In this document: positions 36,336 to 49,693 of the stretch, one piece after another | Position numbering within the stretch: position 1 is the stretch's first letter | Layout: the number at the start of each line of letters is the position of its first letter | Made by a program: the position numbers and the translations under genes | Notes under the pieces: model-generated | Told to the model about the DNA's origin: nothing | The model's input: only the letters and a program-made list of their open reading frames with translations | Database searches by the model: none | Source: Zygnema cylindricum | Taxonomy: Eukaryota > Streptophyta > Zygnematophyceae > Zygnematales > Zygnemataceae | Direction of reading: 5' to 3' | Length of the DNA: 62,000 nucleotides | Assembly: GCA_037447655.1 (NCBI GenBank) | Contig: JBBHKE010001185.1 | Span: 20,911 to 82,910 of the forward strand

Positions 36336-38735
36336 TACAAAATCGTGAAAACGCGTGGGAACTCAATATTATATATCCGTTTAATCGTGATATAAGCGTA
36401 TTCTACGGGATACCCGGGTAAAATACGCATATATTAAATGTTAGCACTTACAGTTATAACTTATAAGTTATAAACTTATAACGTTTCCGGACCTTTGCGC
36501 ACATTTAACTATTCCGTACACCACGGTGTTGCAGTCGTCATCATTATCGTCCAACGAGAAAGCCAAACAGGGAGATCAGATTTGTCGGTGGTTTGCTAGG
36601 GTCATGCAGTGTTTTACTGTTTGTACTATTTTGTACACATTGTGTCTCTAGGACTCGGCAAGACCGCCTGTCGAGGAAATGAGACTTGCTAGACGGACAT
36701 CCCAAATTGCTTGGGGGACACGTCGAAAACAACCCGTACGGATGTGTACCCACTGCGTAATGAGGTGTCCACCTATAACCTGTCAAAAATGTTAGGTCCG
36801 TACAGACGGCCCCGTGTGGACGTTACGTTTTTTTCGGCAATGGTTTTCAAACGGTAAAACGACAAGAGTGACGGACGATCAAGGAATGCCGTGGACCGAC
36901 TTACTTGGCAGGCAGAGGCTTAAACCAGGTAACAGGTTTAACTGCCGACAAGAAGGGGCGAAGAAGTAGAAAGGCGATTGCCGCAAAATAAGCGTAAAAT
37001 CTCCTTTTATTTTTCACCTCCTTTTTTTTAGATGTTTCTGTTGCACATTTTTTCTCTATGCCAATCACCAAGCTCTTGTACAAAACGGGACCTGGAGATA
37101 TTTGATTGTCAAAATTGATTGTGGTTTTCTGGCAGTTTGCCAAAACCAAAATTGTTACTTAGTCAAAGTCTCAGATTATTGTCTCAGAATTCAAATTTTT
37201 CTCTGGCATCCAAAATTGTCACAGATTATTGTCTCAGATTCGAAATTGACTCTCAGCCAGAATTGTCTCAGATCATCGTCTAAGATTCAAGATTGTCTCT
37301 GGAAACCAAAATTGTCTCAAATTATTGTCCGACTCTAAATTATCTCTGGCAATCATAATTAGTTTTTTATTTTTTTCCGAGTATAGGTTTTAGTAGTGAG
37401 TGATTGATAATAGTTTCCGCAGACGTATAGTTAAATATAGTGGTACGTAAAAGCTCGAAACCAGGCCAATAAAAATGCTAAAATGAAACTGAAAACCATC
37501 AGATTTTTTTTTATTTTTTTTTGTGTTCCCATCGCTCTATTTGTTTTTTATTGTAGTTTTTCAGTTTTGGCCATGCCACCCCTTTTGTACCCTGGACTCA
37601 GATGGGTTACCATCGTGCTTTTTAATTTATCCTGCTTATATTATATAGATAACAACTTATATTGTAGTACAACGTGGAAATGAGTACACACTTTCATGTC
37701 TCTTCACTCCCTTTTTGAATGCAAAGCGATTTCGAAACAGAAATGGAAAAAACATACTAAAGTGAGAACAAAATCGCTGTTTCCATTAAGAAGACCATTC
37801 AATAGGCTCAAGAATCAGTTACCTTCATAACCACAAAAATAATGGTTTGTTCCCATGTCGCAGTCCAATCACGAGGTATAAATAAAGCTTATTACATTAC
37901 ACATTACTATCTATAGCAGTAATGAGATCAATTCAATGTGTACAAAAAAATTGAAATGTTGAGAAAGAGAGAAGAAATTGAACCCTTCAAAGTTCTATTT
38001 GGTAGAAGTTTTGCATAGTAGAAAAGACCTACCACCAACATTTGCTATATTACCGCTCTAGTTTTAAACACTCAACATTGCAACAAACCCAAGTACCAAT
38101 AAGAAAACGAGCATACTCCCAGTGTAAAAAATAGACATGTTACAAGAGAAACATATATTAAAAAAGATGGAAACTAAAAAACAAACAGATATAAGAACAA
38201 GTTATAAGTAACAAATAATATGAATAATAGTAAGTACAATAATACACTCAACAGTGTAAAATAGAACTGACGGAGCAGAGCAGCAAAAACCAGTCACAAT
38301 AACAATAGTGAGCCAAACAGCAAAAAGCATAAACAGTAGCAATAAAAATACAGCATGCAAAAAAGGTATCGCAAACAGAGACATAATTTTTGCCTGTTAG
38401 ATTATTTCGCAGCGTTTTTCTTTTGTTTGTTTGTTTGTTTGTTTGCATGTAAGTTTTTTTCCGTTTCGTTTTGGCTTTTCCCTTCACTTGTTTCCATGTG
38501 TACTCAGATTGTTTACATTGTCCGGTTTTCATAAAGCTTGCAAGAAGAAGAGTTACAAAGCTCTACCTTATCGTGACCGAACAGACTATTTCCTACCCAG
38601 CAATCAGAAAAATCAAATGTAAAATACAAATGTTAGCAACTCTAATTATGAATAAACAAAGCAATTAGCTCACACTATCCTAATAGAAGTTACCAATCCA
38701 AAATTCGTACCGTGTAAGCGTCAACCGGGGTAAAT
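36336..38735. other. Intergenic region with degenerate repeats
   Basis: At about 37150-37365 short imperfect units alternate (CAGATTATTGTCTCAGA, AAATTGTCTCTGGC). A (TTTG)n tract lies at 38418-38446. No gene was supported; the open frames are short and have no family resemblance. Confidence 0.5.
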
Positions 38736-41700
38736 CTACGCTTTCGCCTTGTCACGTATTATGCAAAGCTTCGCAAGTAGTCCCGTAAGTTGGAGCAGTG
38801 AGCCAACCCCATCAGATATCCGAATATGAGCAAATCCTATCTCCTGGAGTCACAAAAAAAGCATTGCAATGCTTAGTAATCAGCCAAAAAGTGTGAACAT
38901 TTACAAGTTATCAGTGTTTTTTCTAGAGTTTTTTATTCACGAGGATCTGAATATTCTAGCGCCAAAAACTCAATGTTTTAAGGAATTCGTGAGAACACAT
39001 CTAATTGCTGCGAATGCCATAATTGATGGCTAATGGTTTTGCACCAATGTGGTTCAAACAAACTGCTAGAGCAGAGAAAAATAACTGCTTTCTTAGGTTC
39101 TCCTGGAAAACTTAGTAAGTGACCATTTTAAGCTTTTCGTTTTGTTTTGCCAAGAAACAGTTTATTTTCCTTCAAAACTGGGAAACACGTATTCTATGCT
39201 AGTATTTCTGTTCTACCTAAAGCTGCTCTAAATAATTTATCCGGTAACAGTCCAATTTAAAGAAGAAAACCTTTCCATTTCGAAATTATTCTGCTTCATT
39301 GGCAGCAAGAATCATTTTTCCGACATTAATGACAATTGCATAATGTTTCCCAAGTCATAAATGCTATTCATGATCCCCTTTTTGTTTGAACACATTTCCA
39401 TCTTCTCATGGCAGACCATCCATAACCGCTTTTTGATGTTCGTGAGGCAGAAAGTCAAGAAGAGACATGGTTGCAACTTGTGTAATGGTTTCCTGAAAAA
39501 AACACTTCATGATTCAAAATGCGCCTAAATCTAATGTGTTTCTTTCTATTATGGGAATCATCGCTCACCCTTATAAACTCCAGCTTCAAAAACTCAGGCA
39601 TATCGTAGTTCTTCACTATCCGAAAAAGAGTCGTGATGATGTCAGAAGCCGCATAGCCAAGGTCATAGAGTTGCTTCATCCCTTCATAGGCCTCATCAAT
39701 ATTTCCTCCTAAGCACTGTCGAACAATGTTTGTTACTACCAGTGGGTGAGGTTGATCACAGACCTGCAAAACAAACCCCTCATGAGATTATTGAGCCTTG
39801 TCATTGTAACTCAACTGGCATATTTTTCCCCAATTTATTTACATGATTAAAATATAACTCAGACAATGTCCTATAAAATGTTCTCAGAGCAGGAGCAGTT
39901 ACACATTAACTCATGATTTTAGTCAACAGATTATTTACGTTTGGTTGACAAACCATTGACTAGACTTAGAGAAGTAGAAACAGTGTCCCAAACTAATTAC
40001 GGTGAAAACTAAGGAAAATGATCCTTGTGATCTAGAAGCATGGACAAGGCTAGAAGGGAAAACAAGAATCCTGTAGGTTACAGGCAAACAACACAATCTG
40101 AAATGTTGTCAACAATAAATAGAAATGCAACTTAAAGAAACGTGCTTTATGGGCCTACAAGTTCTATTGCCTGTACAACACAAACGAATATACGTCATAT
40201 CAAAAACCACTAGACGTGGTTTTCTTTTTCCTTTATGTTTGGTGGTTCACTAAAGGGTTTGACAAATGCTCCGTTCTTGCTGGTTTACTTATTATTTTCA
40301 AATTATTAGGATTATCTGCTGCTTTGCATGTTTGTCTGCTCTGCTGCCAGAAATTTATGCAATTCCATGATTAAAAGGGGCAAGCCCGGTTACTGGACTC
40401 CTTCGGTTTCGACTTTTTTTGGTTGAAAATCATAAAGTATTATTAATAACACTATTTAACAGAGTGAGCTACAGTAGACCGCGTTTCGTTCCACTAATAG
40501 TGTAAAAGATTATAATTCCGCATTTGACTCCTCTACACCAATTGCAATGGACAGTGTAGTTGTGGCAGATGGAGCAGTTCTCTCACCTTGAAAACATTGT
40601 CACGGTTAACATAACCAAATCCACTATGAGTTGCTTGTAAGTTATTAAGCCCTTGCCGCATATCACCATCTGCTGTGAACACCACTGCTTCCAATCCCTC
40701 CGGAACATACGGAACCTGCAAATTATCACCTGAGCGGTATTAAACCGGGAACATAATATATTTTTTCGTACTACCGGAACAACTGTTCCATCGTAGGGAT
40801 GAACTGGCCAGCAGTACTAATGAGTGTCCTAAATTAGTGTGTGTTTAAACTCCATACAGTTGCATGGAAACCCATACATTCGCATTGAAACAAGCTGGCA
40901 TTTGTATGTTACATGCACATCACACTACTGTGAATTTGTGTCAGTGTTTTGGTGTGATTAAGTGTAGAGCGCCAAAACCTACAAAGAGACATAAAAAGGA
41001 CAGACAGCTCGTTGTCGACCACAGTACTGGCAGTGGATGTGCAAAGGTCCGTCAGGAATTTGCGCTTGTTGTAAACCCATTCATTTTTTCCCATTTGCTA
41101 AAGGTAAACAATGCGTGGTTGAAGCAGGTAAATTATGACGCATGGTTTCATACTGCAGTTTCAAACAGAGAGACAAAATACCTGCTCTGCAGTTGCTACT
41201 CGCATCAGACGGTCCAATATCTCTTGATCAGAAAGGCGAGTGAATCGCACAATAGCACAACGACTCTGGATCGGCTCAATGATTTTTGAAGACATGTTGC
41301 AAGCCAAAGCAAAACGAGTTGTGCTTGAGTATATTTCCATAGTTCTCCGGAGAGCCTGCTGAGCTCCTGCAGTCATGCTGAAAAAGCACAATTTGACCTT
41401 ACAAAACTGAATAAAATGTATGTTTTAGCTTCTTATGCGCTCACACTGCATCTTCTTAGCAATAATGTTGAACAAGGCCACCTACCAAAAATTCCATTTC
41501 CACTCCAAAGTGACAAACCATTCGTAGAATATGCTCCAAAATACATAGAAAAGGCTTTGCGGTTCAATGGCTTTAGAACATGCCTCCACGTAAACAAACG
41601 AGGAATCACGATGTTTGTGAAACTTTCTAAGTTGTTAACGCCAGTTTTTCACACAGTATATCAGTTACCTGTCGGCTTCGTCAAGGAGAATGATTTTATG

Positions 41701-42688
41701 CCGACCAGGCGGAAGAGTGACCTTCTTTTGTGCAAACATTTTGATTTTGTTTCGGACAACATCTATTCCCCTGCACTGCAACATAAAGAAAAGTTACTCG
41801 TTGTGCCAAATGCCAAACGAATCAAACATCTGGAAATTTTCTTAAAAAGCAGACTACATAAGGCTACTGATATCAAAATAACCTCTCCTAAACAAACAAA
41901 ATCAACAGATCACCTACAGTATGATATTGCCAGATATTATGCTCTTTCAAGAAACAGGATGATGATTTTTGAATGCAAACAGCAAAGAGTTTACAAATGG
42001 GCAAACCGCATTGATATAGTCAGTTACGAATTCTACAAAAAATCGCAGAATGTTGCTGACAAAATACACACCTGTCATCAGAGGCATTAAGTTCCAATAC
42101 AGCTTCCTTATAACTTGAGCCAAGGAGCTCATGTGCAAGTGCTAGAATACTTGTCGTTTTCCCAGTACCAGGGGGGCCCTTTTGAAAAGTCAAAGAAAAA
42201 GATTTCCTGATTGTGTAAAATTCATGTAACTGGTAGCTTTGGAACAGTTTAATGGAGTGTATGAACAAAATTTGTGTAGAACATGACAGAAATAATGCTT
42301 GAAACAGAACAATTGGAAAGTGTAGGCATTTAGGAATACAGGACACAAAGCTTAGCAAATCACGGACAGGTAAGTAAAATGAACACACACTTATAGACAA
42401 CAAAGATGCAACCTATAGGTCAAATGCAAAATTGAATAAAACCTGCAAGAATACTAAATCTTTCTGGTAAAAACCAAACAATGTTTTAAAAAGAAAAAAG
42501 CTAGTTAAATAAGAGAACGAGGAGTTGGATACTGCAAAAATGAGATTAGGCATATTGCCATCCTGTGCAATTACTTGAAGACGGCTGACTGCATCTTGAT
42601 TTCCAACTATATCTTCAATCTTGTGTGGCCTATATTTCTCAACCCAGGGGAGATCATAGTCCTTTGCTGCAGAAGTTGCAGCAGCCAT
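38736..42688 (-). CDS. RFC2: Replication factor C subunit 2 (clamp-loader AAA+ ATPase)
   Basis: Subunit of the RFC complex that opens PCNA and loads it at primer-template junctions in the nucleus. Seven exons, 42688-42533, 42178-42072, 41770-41669, 41377-41182, 40715-40587, 39763-39569 and 38843-38736, give 330 residues ending in TAG, the normal family length. The motifs are complete: PWVEKYRP box, Walker [22 protein letters not shown], Walker [21 protein letters not shown], sensor-1 TRFALACN, the SRC arginine-finger motif in QSRCAIVRF, and sensor-2 [12 protein letters not shown]. The C-terminal collar ends [12 protein letters not shown]. The match is to the RFC2 (human p40) type rather than RFC3/4/5. 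It shares a 617-bp divergent promoter with the YchJ/SEC-C gene. Confidence 0.96.
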
Positions 42689-43214
42689 AGTAGTTTAGCC
42701 TTCCTAAAGTGAAATCACTCTTATTTTAAAATGCTGTAAAACTCTTTCAAACTATAGCCGCTACAGAAGTTAGCCAAAGAAATCCACAAAACGGGAAGAG
42801 CTGAAAGACTGAACTTCAATTATCTACAGACAACAAATGTGAAGCAAAACTTGCAAGAATAGTTGCAAAAAAAAAAAAAAACGGTAAAAACAACTCAATG
42901 AGGAGGAGAAACTGGCATATCTTTGCATGTATCACACGTCAGACTCTCAACATTATCATTCGTTTCATCATCATTGCTCAAATGTGTACCGCAGCAGTTA
43001 CAATTATCCTTAACTAGAAAATACTTTGTTTCCTTATTTTCCTTATTTTCGCGAAAGAGCAATAATGAAGAAAGAAAGAAGACAAGAAATAAGCAGCAAT
43101 TCTGTTCAAAAAAAGAGAAAAACTGAAAAGGTTGACTCTGCGAAGACTTAAGATTCTGATTACGAACGGGGTACTATTTTAGTGACAAAAGTTGACGCCT
43201 TCAAATTCTCTCTC

Positions 43215-43278
<64 letters not shown>

Positions 43279-43305
43279 GAAACTGGTTAAAGAATAGCGC
43301 CCACT
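42689..43305. promoter_or_regulatory. Divergent promoter region with CT microsatellite
   Basis: 617 bp between the start codons of RFC2 and the YchJ-like gene. It contains a (CT)n tract at 43207-43275, about 30 bp before the plus-strand ATG, similar to the pyrimidine patches of plant core promoters, plus an A15 run near 42870. I see no certain TATA box. The promoter role is inferred from position. Confidence 0.55.
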
Positions 43306-46290
43306 ATGGCAGTAGTTATTTGTTACCAGAAACCCAGACTCGTCCCTTCTCCTATTAATCATGTAAAATCAAACAGAAGCCAAAGCATCCAATATCAACT
43401 ACGCATTGACAAGTTAATTCCAGCTGCCAACCCTGACAATTTTCACCTAAATTGGACACAAGTAATGAAACACACTTCCTCCATCCTGTCATCTTCATCT
43501 CTGTTGTCTCTACGGTTTCCATGTTCTGATAGTTTTGGTTTGTCAAATAGATTTATGGTACAAAAATCTTATCAGTTCCAAAAAAGGCAACCGAGGGTGA
43601 CATCAGCAGCGAACAGAGGGTTTGGCCAGAAGGAGAAAGAGAGCAGTGCTTGTCCATGTGGTGGAGTCCGTTACAAAGATTGTTGTGGGCGTTACCATGG
43701 AGGTGCACTTGAGCCTGACGCTCTGTCTCTCATGAGTAAGTATTCATTAGTAATCATTAGTAATCGTTAATGATCATTGGTGATAATTAGTGATCACTAG
43801 TGATAATTAGTAATCATTAGTGATCATTAGCAATCATTCGTTAACTTTTAGTAATCATTAGCGTTAGTGTGTTTTACTAATCTAGATAATAGACAATAAT
43901 TGGCACTCTTTGTTGAAGACAGGTAGTTTTTTGGCTTCTAATAAGTAGGCTCACGCATTAATCAGATGACACATGGTAATTGGCTCTCACTCTTGAAGAC
44001 AGGTTGCTCTTTTTGGCGTAGTTGTTATCCTCATCAAAGATCTTACTCCAATGAGTTGTTTTAGGTTCCACATTAACCATAAGTATTCAGAAAAGACAAG
44101 AAAAGTTCCACAAATCATGGAATGTAAATAAGCCATTAACATATTTTGGTTAGATTGCTGAAGAGCTCGTATCCTGGTTTATAATGTGTCTGCACTTTCT
44201 TGCAGCTGTTGCCATTTGTAATTCTTCTACTTCCAAATGGAGTAGAGCCTAGGTGTTTATCAATGATATAGAAGGACGGATGTAGTATTGTGAGGGTATG
44301 CGGATGCCAAACGATGATAAAAATGATGAACACAACAAACATTCAAAGGATATTACATCATCGCTCCAATTAAAGAAATGCAGATGTCTTATCATGAGAC
44401 ATATCTAGGCATGACCTTAATTTCACCCACTGTACCATGACTGCTGCATGTATCATTCGTGTTTGTCATAAGAGACTAACGTTTCAAAGCGTGATGAGTT
44501 GTCCAGGCTTAATTTGACAAACTCTTCCATCTGTGTGCATTGCCATATTGAAACGAAGAACTCTCTAGAAGTTAGTAGTAATCTAAATGATTATGTTATG
44601 TTCTATATGCTTTTCTAGTTAGCAACATGATAATGTGTCTCCTTTCCTTGTAGTTTTTGTTCCAATTGTTTTCTGCGTCTCATGTCCATTATTTATCATA
44701 TTTAACTTACCAACAAATTGCACAAACCTATTGCCTCTAAAACTGGAATGCAGAGGCTCGTTATTCGGCTTACGCAAAAGGACTTGGGTCATACATTGCA
44801 CGCACGACTCATGCGGATCATCCGGTTTTTGAAATCAGTACCGTCCAAGAACCGGGGCGCTCAACATAATGAAGAGATGGATTTCAAGCTTGGCTTCTAT
44901 GTATAACTCTAAGAAGAGAGCTGTGTGTCTGGCCTTGAGCATAGGTGTTCTGATTTCCAAATGAATTTTGTGTATGAGTAGTATCTTTGAATCCTTCCAT
45001 TTTGTTGTCTCCTCTGTGGATGTCAGTGTTGGGCTCTCATTACAAATGCAGGGATTAGCGGATTGTTTCTTAAGATTTTTTGCTTTGACAATTTTCACTT
45101 ACATTTCCTCACTTCTTTTTCCTCCTTTCATCTGAGCATCTCTCTTGAGCTCCCAACTTGTTGAGGTAGTCCCATCAATGAACAGATATTGTACTCGAGA
45201 CATTTCACTCTTGGAGAGTGACTGATGTGATGTGAGGAATTAGGAATTAATTTGGGAATTGATTTTAGTCAAGTTCTAGCTTGGATGTTTCAGGTACAAA
45301 GGAAACTATTGCCAAAGGTGTGACGTTGATAGACCGTGAATTTACAAAGCTTGAAATTGAGCTTGTGGAGAAGGGCAGCAACAACAATGTATGAGCTTCA
45401 AGCTCTCTCCTCTCTCCTCCCCTCTCTCCTGAAGTTGTTTTGGATATGTTAGGGATTTTGTTCCAGAATGCCACGAATTTGAGGGAATTCAATGTGTGCT
45501 TTGGTGGCCTTTGTCTCGCTGGTATGCATGCATTAGAGTTAACTATCTTTTTCGCTCACATCGCTCCTGTCTATGTATCCTATTGGACTATGTATTCTAT
45601 TGGACTGTGTCCTATTGGACTGTGTCCTATTGGACTATGTGTCCTATTGGACTATGTATCCTATAGGACTATATGTCCAATTGGACTTCGTGTCCTATTG
45701 GACTATATATCCTATTGGAGTATATATCCTATCGGACTATGTGTCCTATTGCAGTATGTATCCTATTGCACTATGTGTTTATTGGAGTATATATCCTGTT
45801 GGACTATGTAGTCTATTAGACTTTGTATCCTATTAGACTGTGAATGGGTTTCTTTTCTTTTGCTTGGTTTAAAACTGGCGCTTTTGGCTGACTAATAGGA
45901 TGAACGTTGTAAGGAAAAAGAGTGAGGTTATTAATCATGCAAAACTTGTCGCTACTCTAGAATGTTATAGATTTTCTCTTCTGTTCTTATTGTATGTCCA
46001 CGTCCAAATTGTTAATATTTTAAATGTTGTTAAATGTCTGGTCTCGTATTTTTTCTGGTCAGTCAGCGTCCAAATTGTTAAAATATTGTGCTCTGCATTT
46101 TTGCTTAACGTCATCTCAGGAAGCCTTTGTGACTTTCAAAGCAATGATGCTCGGTCGAAAAGATAACGAAAAAATCGTGACGGGGATGTATGAAAAAAGT
46201 CGATTCGTGAAGGAAGGAAAACAGTGGCTGTACATCGGTGCAGAATGGTTAAGGCCATATCCCGGAACTGTTGAAGTGGAGACTGGATGA
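43306..46290 (+). CDS. YchJ-like SEC-C motif protein, probably plastid-targeted
   Basis: Four exons, 43306-43735, 44754-44837, 45294-45388 and 46120-46290, make 259 residues ending in TGA. Residues 1-100 are rich in Ser, Asn, Arg and Lys with almost no acidic residues at first, as in a transit peptide. Next comes a SEC-C zinc motif, CPCGGVRYKDCC, then GRYHGG and LMKARYSAYAKGLGSYIART, the start of the NTF2-like YchJ domain. The C-terminus (EAFVTFKAMM, EKSRFVKEGKQWLYIGAEW) matches the family's V-x-F-x-A and G-x-WLY blocks. YchJ proteins are widespread in bacteria and plants, and their biochemical role is not established. Exon 2 uses donor ATCA/GTACCG rather than the earlier CCG/GTTTTT; only that choice keeps frame. 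Confidence 0.85.
43741..43870. repeat. TAATCATTAG-type minisatellite in intron 1
   Basis: About a dozen imperfect 10-12 bp units (GTAATCATTA, GTGATCATTA) starting six bases after the exon 1 donor of the YchJ-like gene. Confidence 0.85.
45570..45840. repeat. CCTATTGGACTATGT minisatellite in intron 3
   Basis: About 17 units of 14-20 bp built on TCCTATTGGACTATGT. It lies in the third intron of the YchJ-like gene. Confidence 0.9.
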
Positions 46291-46576
46291 TAATCCTAAA
46301 TGTTTAAACCTGATTAATTCTGTAAGTAACCTGTGGAAAATAAAGAGACTTCAAAACGTTCTCGTGTAATCGACTTCTTATATTAATGAATAGAGAGCAC
46401 CTTATGTTGGTTCTTTGAGGGAACTATTCGAAATACTAATAAGGCAAAGTTAATACTATCTCTGCTTTTTCTCATGCTTTTTAATATTGTAAAGTTATGG
46501 TCTGGCTCACCATGTGTGATTTGTACTTTTTTATGTCAATGGTTTATGTCGATGACTTTGTCCATGACTGATGATT

Positions 46577-46660
46577 TCACACACACACATTGTATATATA
46601 GATATATGTATATATAGATATATGTATATATACATATATGTATATATATATATAAAGGGG
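46577..46660. repeat. TATATG/TATA microsatellite
   Basis: Alternating TATATA, GATATATG and CATATATG units. It lies just beyond the 3' end of the minus-strand non-LTR element, so it may be that element's simple-sequence tail. Confidence 0.75.
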
Positions 46661-46820
46661 CCGACTTTATTAAAAAGCCCGATGGTTAACCATGTGAGTC
46701 CATAGGAACAAAGGGAAGTAGCATTGCTAAAACTGAAAAAACCACATGACGAGGGAATAAACAAAAAGGAAAATCAAGGCAAAATCTACGAAGATACGAA
46801 AGAATGGCAGGGAATCAAAA

Positions 46821-49180
46821 TCACCCAAAAAAGCAAAACCCCGCAAATAAAACATCAAAGGAAAAAACTAACACGTAACAAAAAAAAACCCCCAACATAA
46901 CTGAAAATCTATGGAAAGCAACAACGTAAGTCCTCGAATCCCGGAGGAGCACGAGGAGGAAGTTCCGGAACACGTCGTCGATCCATAACAGCAATAAAAG
47001 ATCAAAGTAATATAGAAGCCAGCACCCGTTGTAGGGCCACGAAAAAACGTTGACGAAAAAAAGAAGTAAGGATTGAAACAGAAGGGCTCCCAGGTCCCCG
47101 CCTCTCGAATGAGCGCCGACTACAAGTACGGAAAAACTCGCCCAAAGCCACACCCAAACAACCAAATATCTCAACCACCATCGAAATGAAGCCATTCATA
47201 GCGTTGTGACAGGCATAATCACGCTACTTCCTTTTAGCCGCGTCACGGGTGGCCACTCCCACATGCCGAGCCGCTTGGTTGACGTCTATAGTTGAGGTAG
47301 GGTTCGCCAAAACAATGTCACCAAATGTACGACGGCCACCATCAAGTAATACAAGGTCAATCCGACGCGAAGGAATAATGTGAGAGACCTCCCAACGAAC
47401 AGAAAATCCCCCCTTATAAGCAATAGTAGCAATGGTGTCTCGAATCGTGTCGTGCGCTTAAATGAACTCGCCCCCGTGGGAGCAACGAAGCAAATGGTCC
47501 CCATCGGGCTCGAGAACGTGGCCACAGGAGCAAACAAGTGAACAAAGCAAAGGTGGGTGAGGGAAGCCAAGCCGAAACCTAAGGGCCGTCGTGAACTGAG
47601 CCAGGGTGAAATGAAGAGTGGATAAGATAAGGACAGCCAAAAGCCAAGCTCCAAAGCCAGGTCTTCCACAAGACAGGAAGCGTGCACGCGAAGAATTAGA
47701 AGGAAGCGCCCCGATAAGCTCGGATTTAACAGCAGCGACAACCCGATCAGAAATGGATTCCTGAACACGCGCAACTGATGTCGTAACAAGAGTGGAAAAA
47801 ATCGGCATGTCCTTGATAGCAGTCGGATTAAGAGAACGTGATGCATCCAAAAGGGACCGTTGGAAGGCGAGCTCACCATCTGAAACACGGAGAACCACGG
47901 CCGCAAGAATAGGAGTGTCCCGGGCTAGAAAACGAGAGACAATAGTGGAAGCAACAAGGCACCAACTTCCCAAATGGGCGGCTGGAGCAACACGCGCCGT
48001 CGAGAGTAAACCCAAATCGCTAGTGGAGACAGGAAGAGAGGCTTGGATTCGTGCAGCAGGCGTAGACTCGCAATCAAAAGCTCCACGGCCCAACAAAGTG
48101 TGGAGGACATCCATAAGGCGATCATCGAAAGCAAAAAGTGAGGACACAAAGGATGGGGTGGGAAGGGAAATGCGAGTAAGGTAGGAGGGCCGGTGGGTGA
48201 AACACCGTGTTAGAAGAGCAAAGGCCACCTAGGGATCAGAAAGGTGAGGAAGGTGTTCCACGTGGGACAAATCTGTTTGAAGAGCGGAATCGAGGAATTT
48301 TGTGACGTATGGATCGAAACCAAGCGGGCAACCTAACACACAAATGCCTTCGGAAGGAAGAGTCTGAAAACCAGGAGGGGGAGTGAAAGGAGGAGGAATA
48401 GGACGTGGGGACCAAACAACACACTTAGAGGGCTGGACCGAAAGATTGAGTTTGGCCAAGCGAGCCTTGAAAAAGTTATAAGCCAGTATAACTTGGTCTG
48501 AAGGACCATAATGTGTGTGTTGTCCGCAACTGAAGGGAAGAGGCAAGAAGGGTAAGCAGTTGTGGAAGCTCGAAAAGCGCGGTAATGGGCTACAGCAAAC
48601 AAAGGGACCCCAAGAGGATCGCTCTGACGAGTGCCAGTCGTGGAGGAAAGTGGGACCAAGTCGTGGAGGAAAGTGGGACCAAATCCTCATCAGTGGAGAA
48701 AGAGAGGCTACTGCTCAGAGAATAAAAGGCTCTCACAAAAGGAAATATCTCGACAATCGGGGAAGGTGCATCCATAAGCTCAAAAAAAATGGCATTTCGA
48801 TCCACTGTATTAAAGGCATTAGAAACATCCACCTACAGGACTAACCAATCCGGATGGGCATCTTACAAAGCTCGGATCCCGTGGACCACGGCCTCACAAC
48901 CCCCTCGGGTTGCCACTCTGAACTAATGAGGAGAGAAATAATCATGGAAAGCGGGCTGGAGCTGGTTGTAGATTGCACGGGCCACCAATCCGTACAATAC
49001 CTCGCCCACTGCAATAGGACGGATTCCCCTATAAGGTTTGGTGACAGCTACGAGGCGGGAGGGTGTGAGGAGATCGCAAATACGAGAAGGGACAGTGCCA
49101 GCCTCAATAAGGGAACATACTCGAAAAAACATATCAAAGCCCTGAGCACCAGATTCCGGAGGCAAAACCTCTTAAAATAA
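46821..49180 (-). pseudogene. Non-LTR retrotransposon RT with C-terminal zinc knuckle and endonuclease-like region
   Basis: Decayed minus-strand reverse transcriptase. Read N to C: SRLVAVTKPYRGIRPIAVGEVLYGLVAR (about 48930-49080); VDVSNAFNTVDRNAIF, the first catalytic Asp (about 48780-48830); a QSDPLGVPLFAVAHYRAFR block; and the catalytic box, damaged to VADNTHI (the family has Y/F-A-D-D). Then a thumb-like region, a zinc knuckle CSCGHVLEPDGDHLLRC near 47500, and finally IRDTIATIAYKGG..., RRIDLVLLDGG, TFGDIVLANP, which recalls the restriction-like endonuclease of early-branching non-LTR elements. Stops interrupt it at 47458 and near 47240, with frameshifts around 48230-48660. A LINE with an N-terminal APE nuclease is unlikely but cannot be excluded because the 5' end is missing. 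Confidence 0.82.
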
Positions 49181-49365
49181 CTCATAAACAGTGCCCGAAG
49201 GACCCCTTGCTGAAAGATGTGGAGAAGTCGTAAAGGCTTTAATTAAAAAGTCTCGATCCAAGAGAAAACACGCTCGAAGGTGTGAATAGAGGGGGACTGA
49301 GGGGTAGGAGCTAGCGGATGAAGAGCTTGGAGAATCTCAACGTACACGCATATATGTATATGTAC

Positions 49366-49665
<300 letters not shown>

Positions 49666-49693
49666 GTGAGTGTGTGTGTGTATTCATATTTAC

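Noticed and set aside
41416-42090. Plus-strand open frame of 224 codons
   Set aside because: Antisense to RFC2 exons 2 and 3 and their introns; no recognised domain and no splice or start context of its own.
47792-48184. Plus-strand open frame of 130 codons
   Set aside because: Antisense shadow of the non-LTR RT frame; Arg/Lys-rich with no family resemblance.
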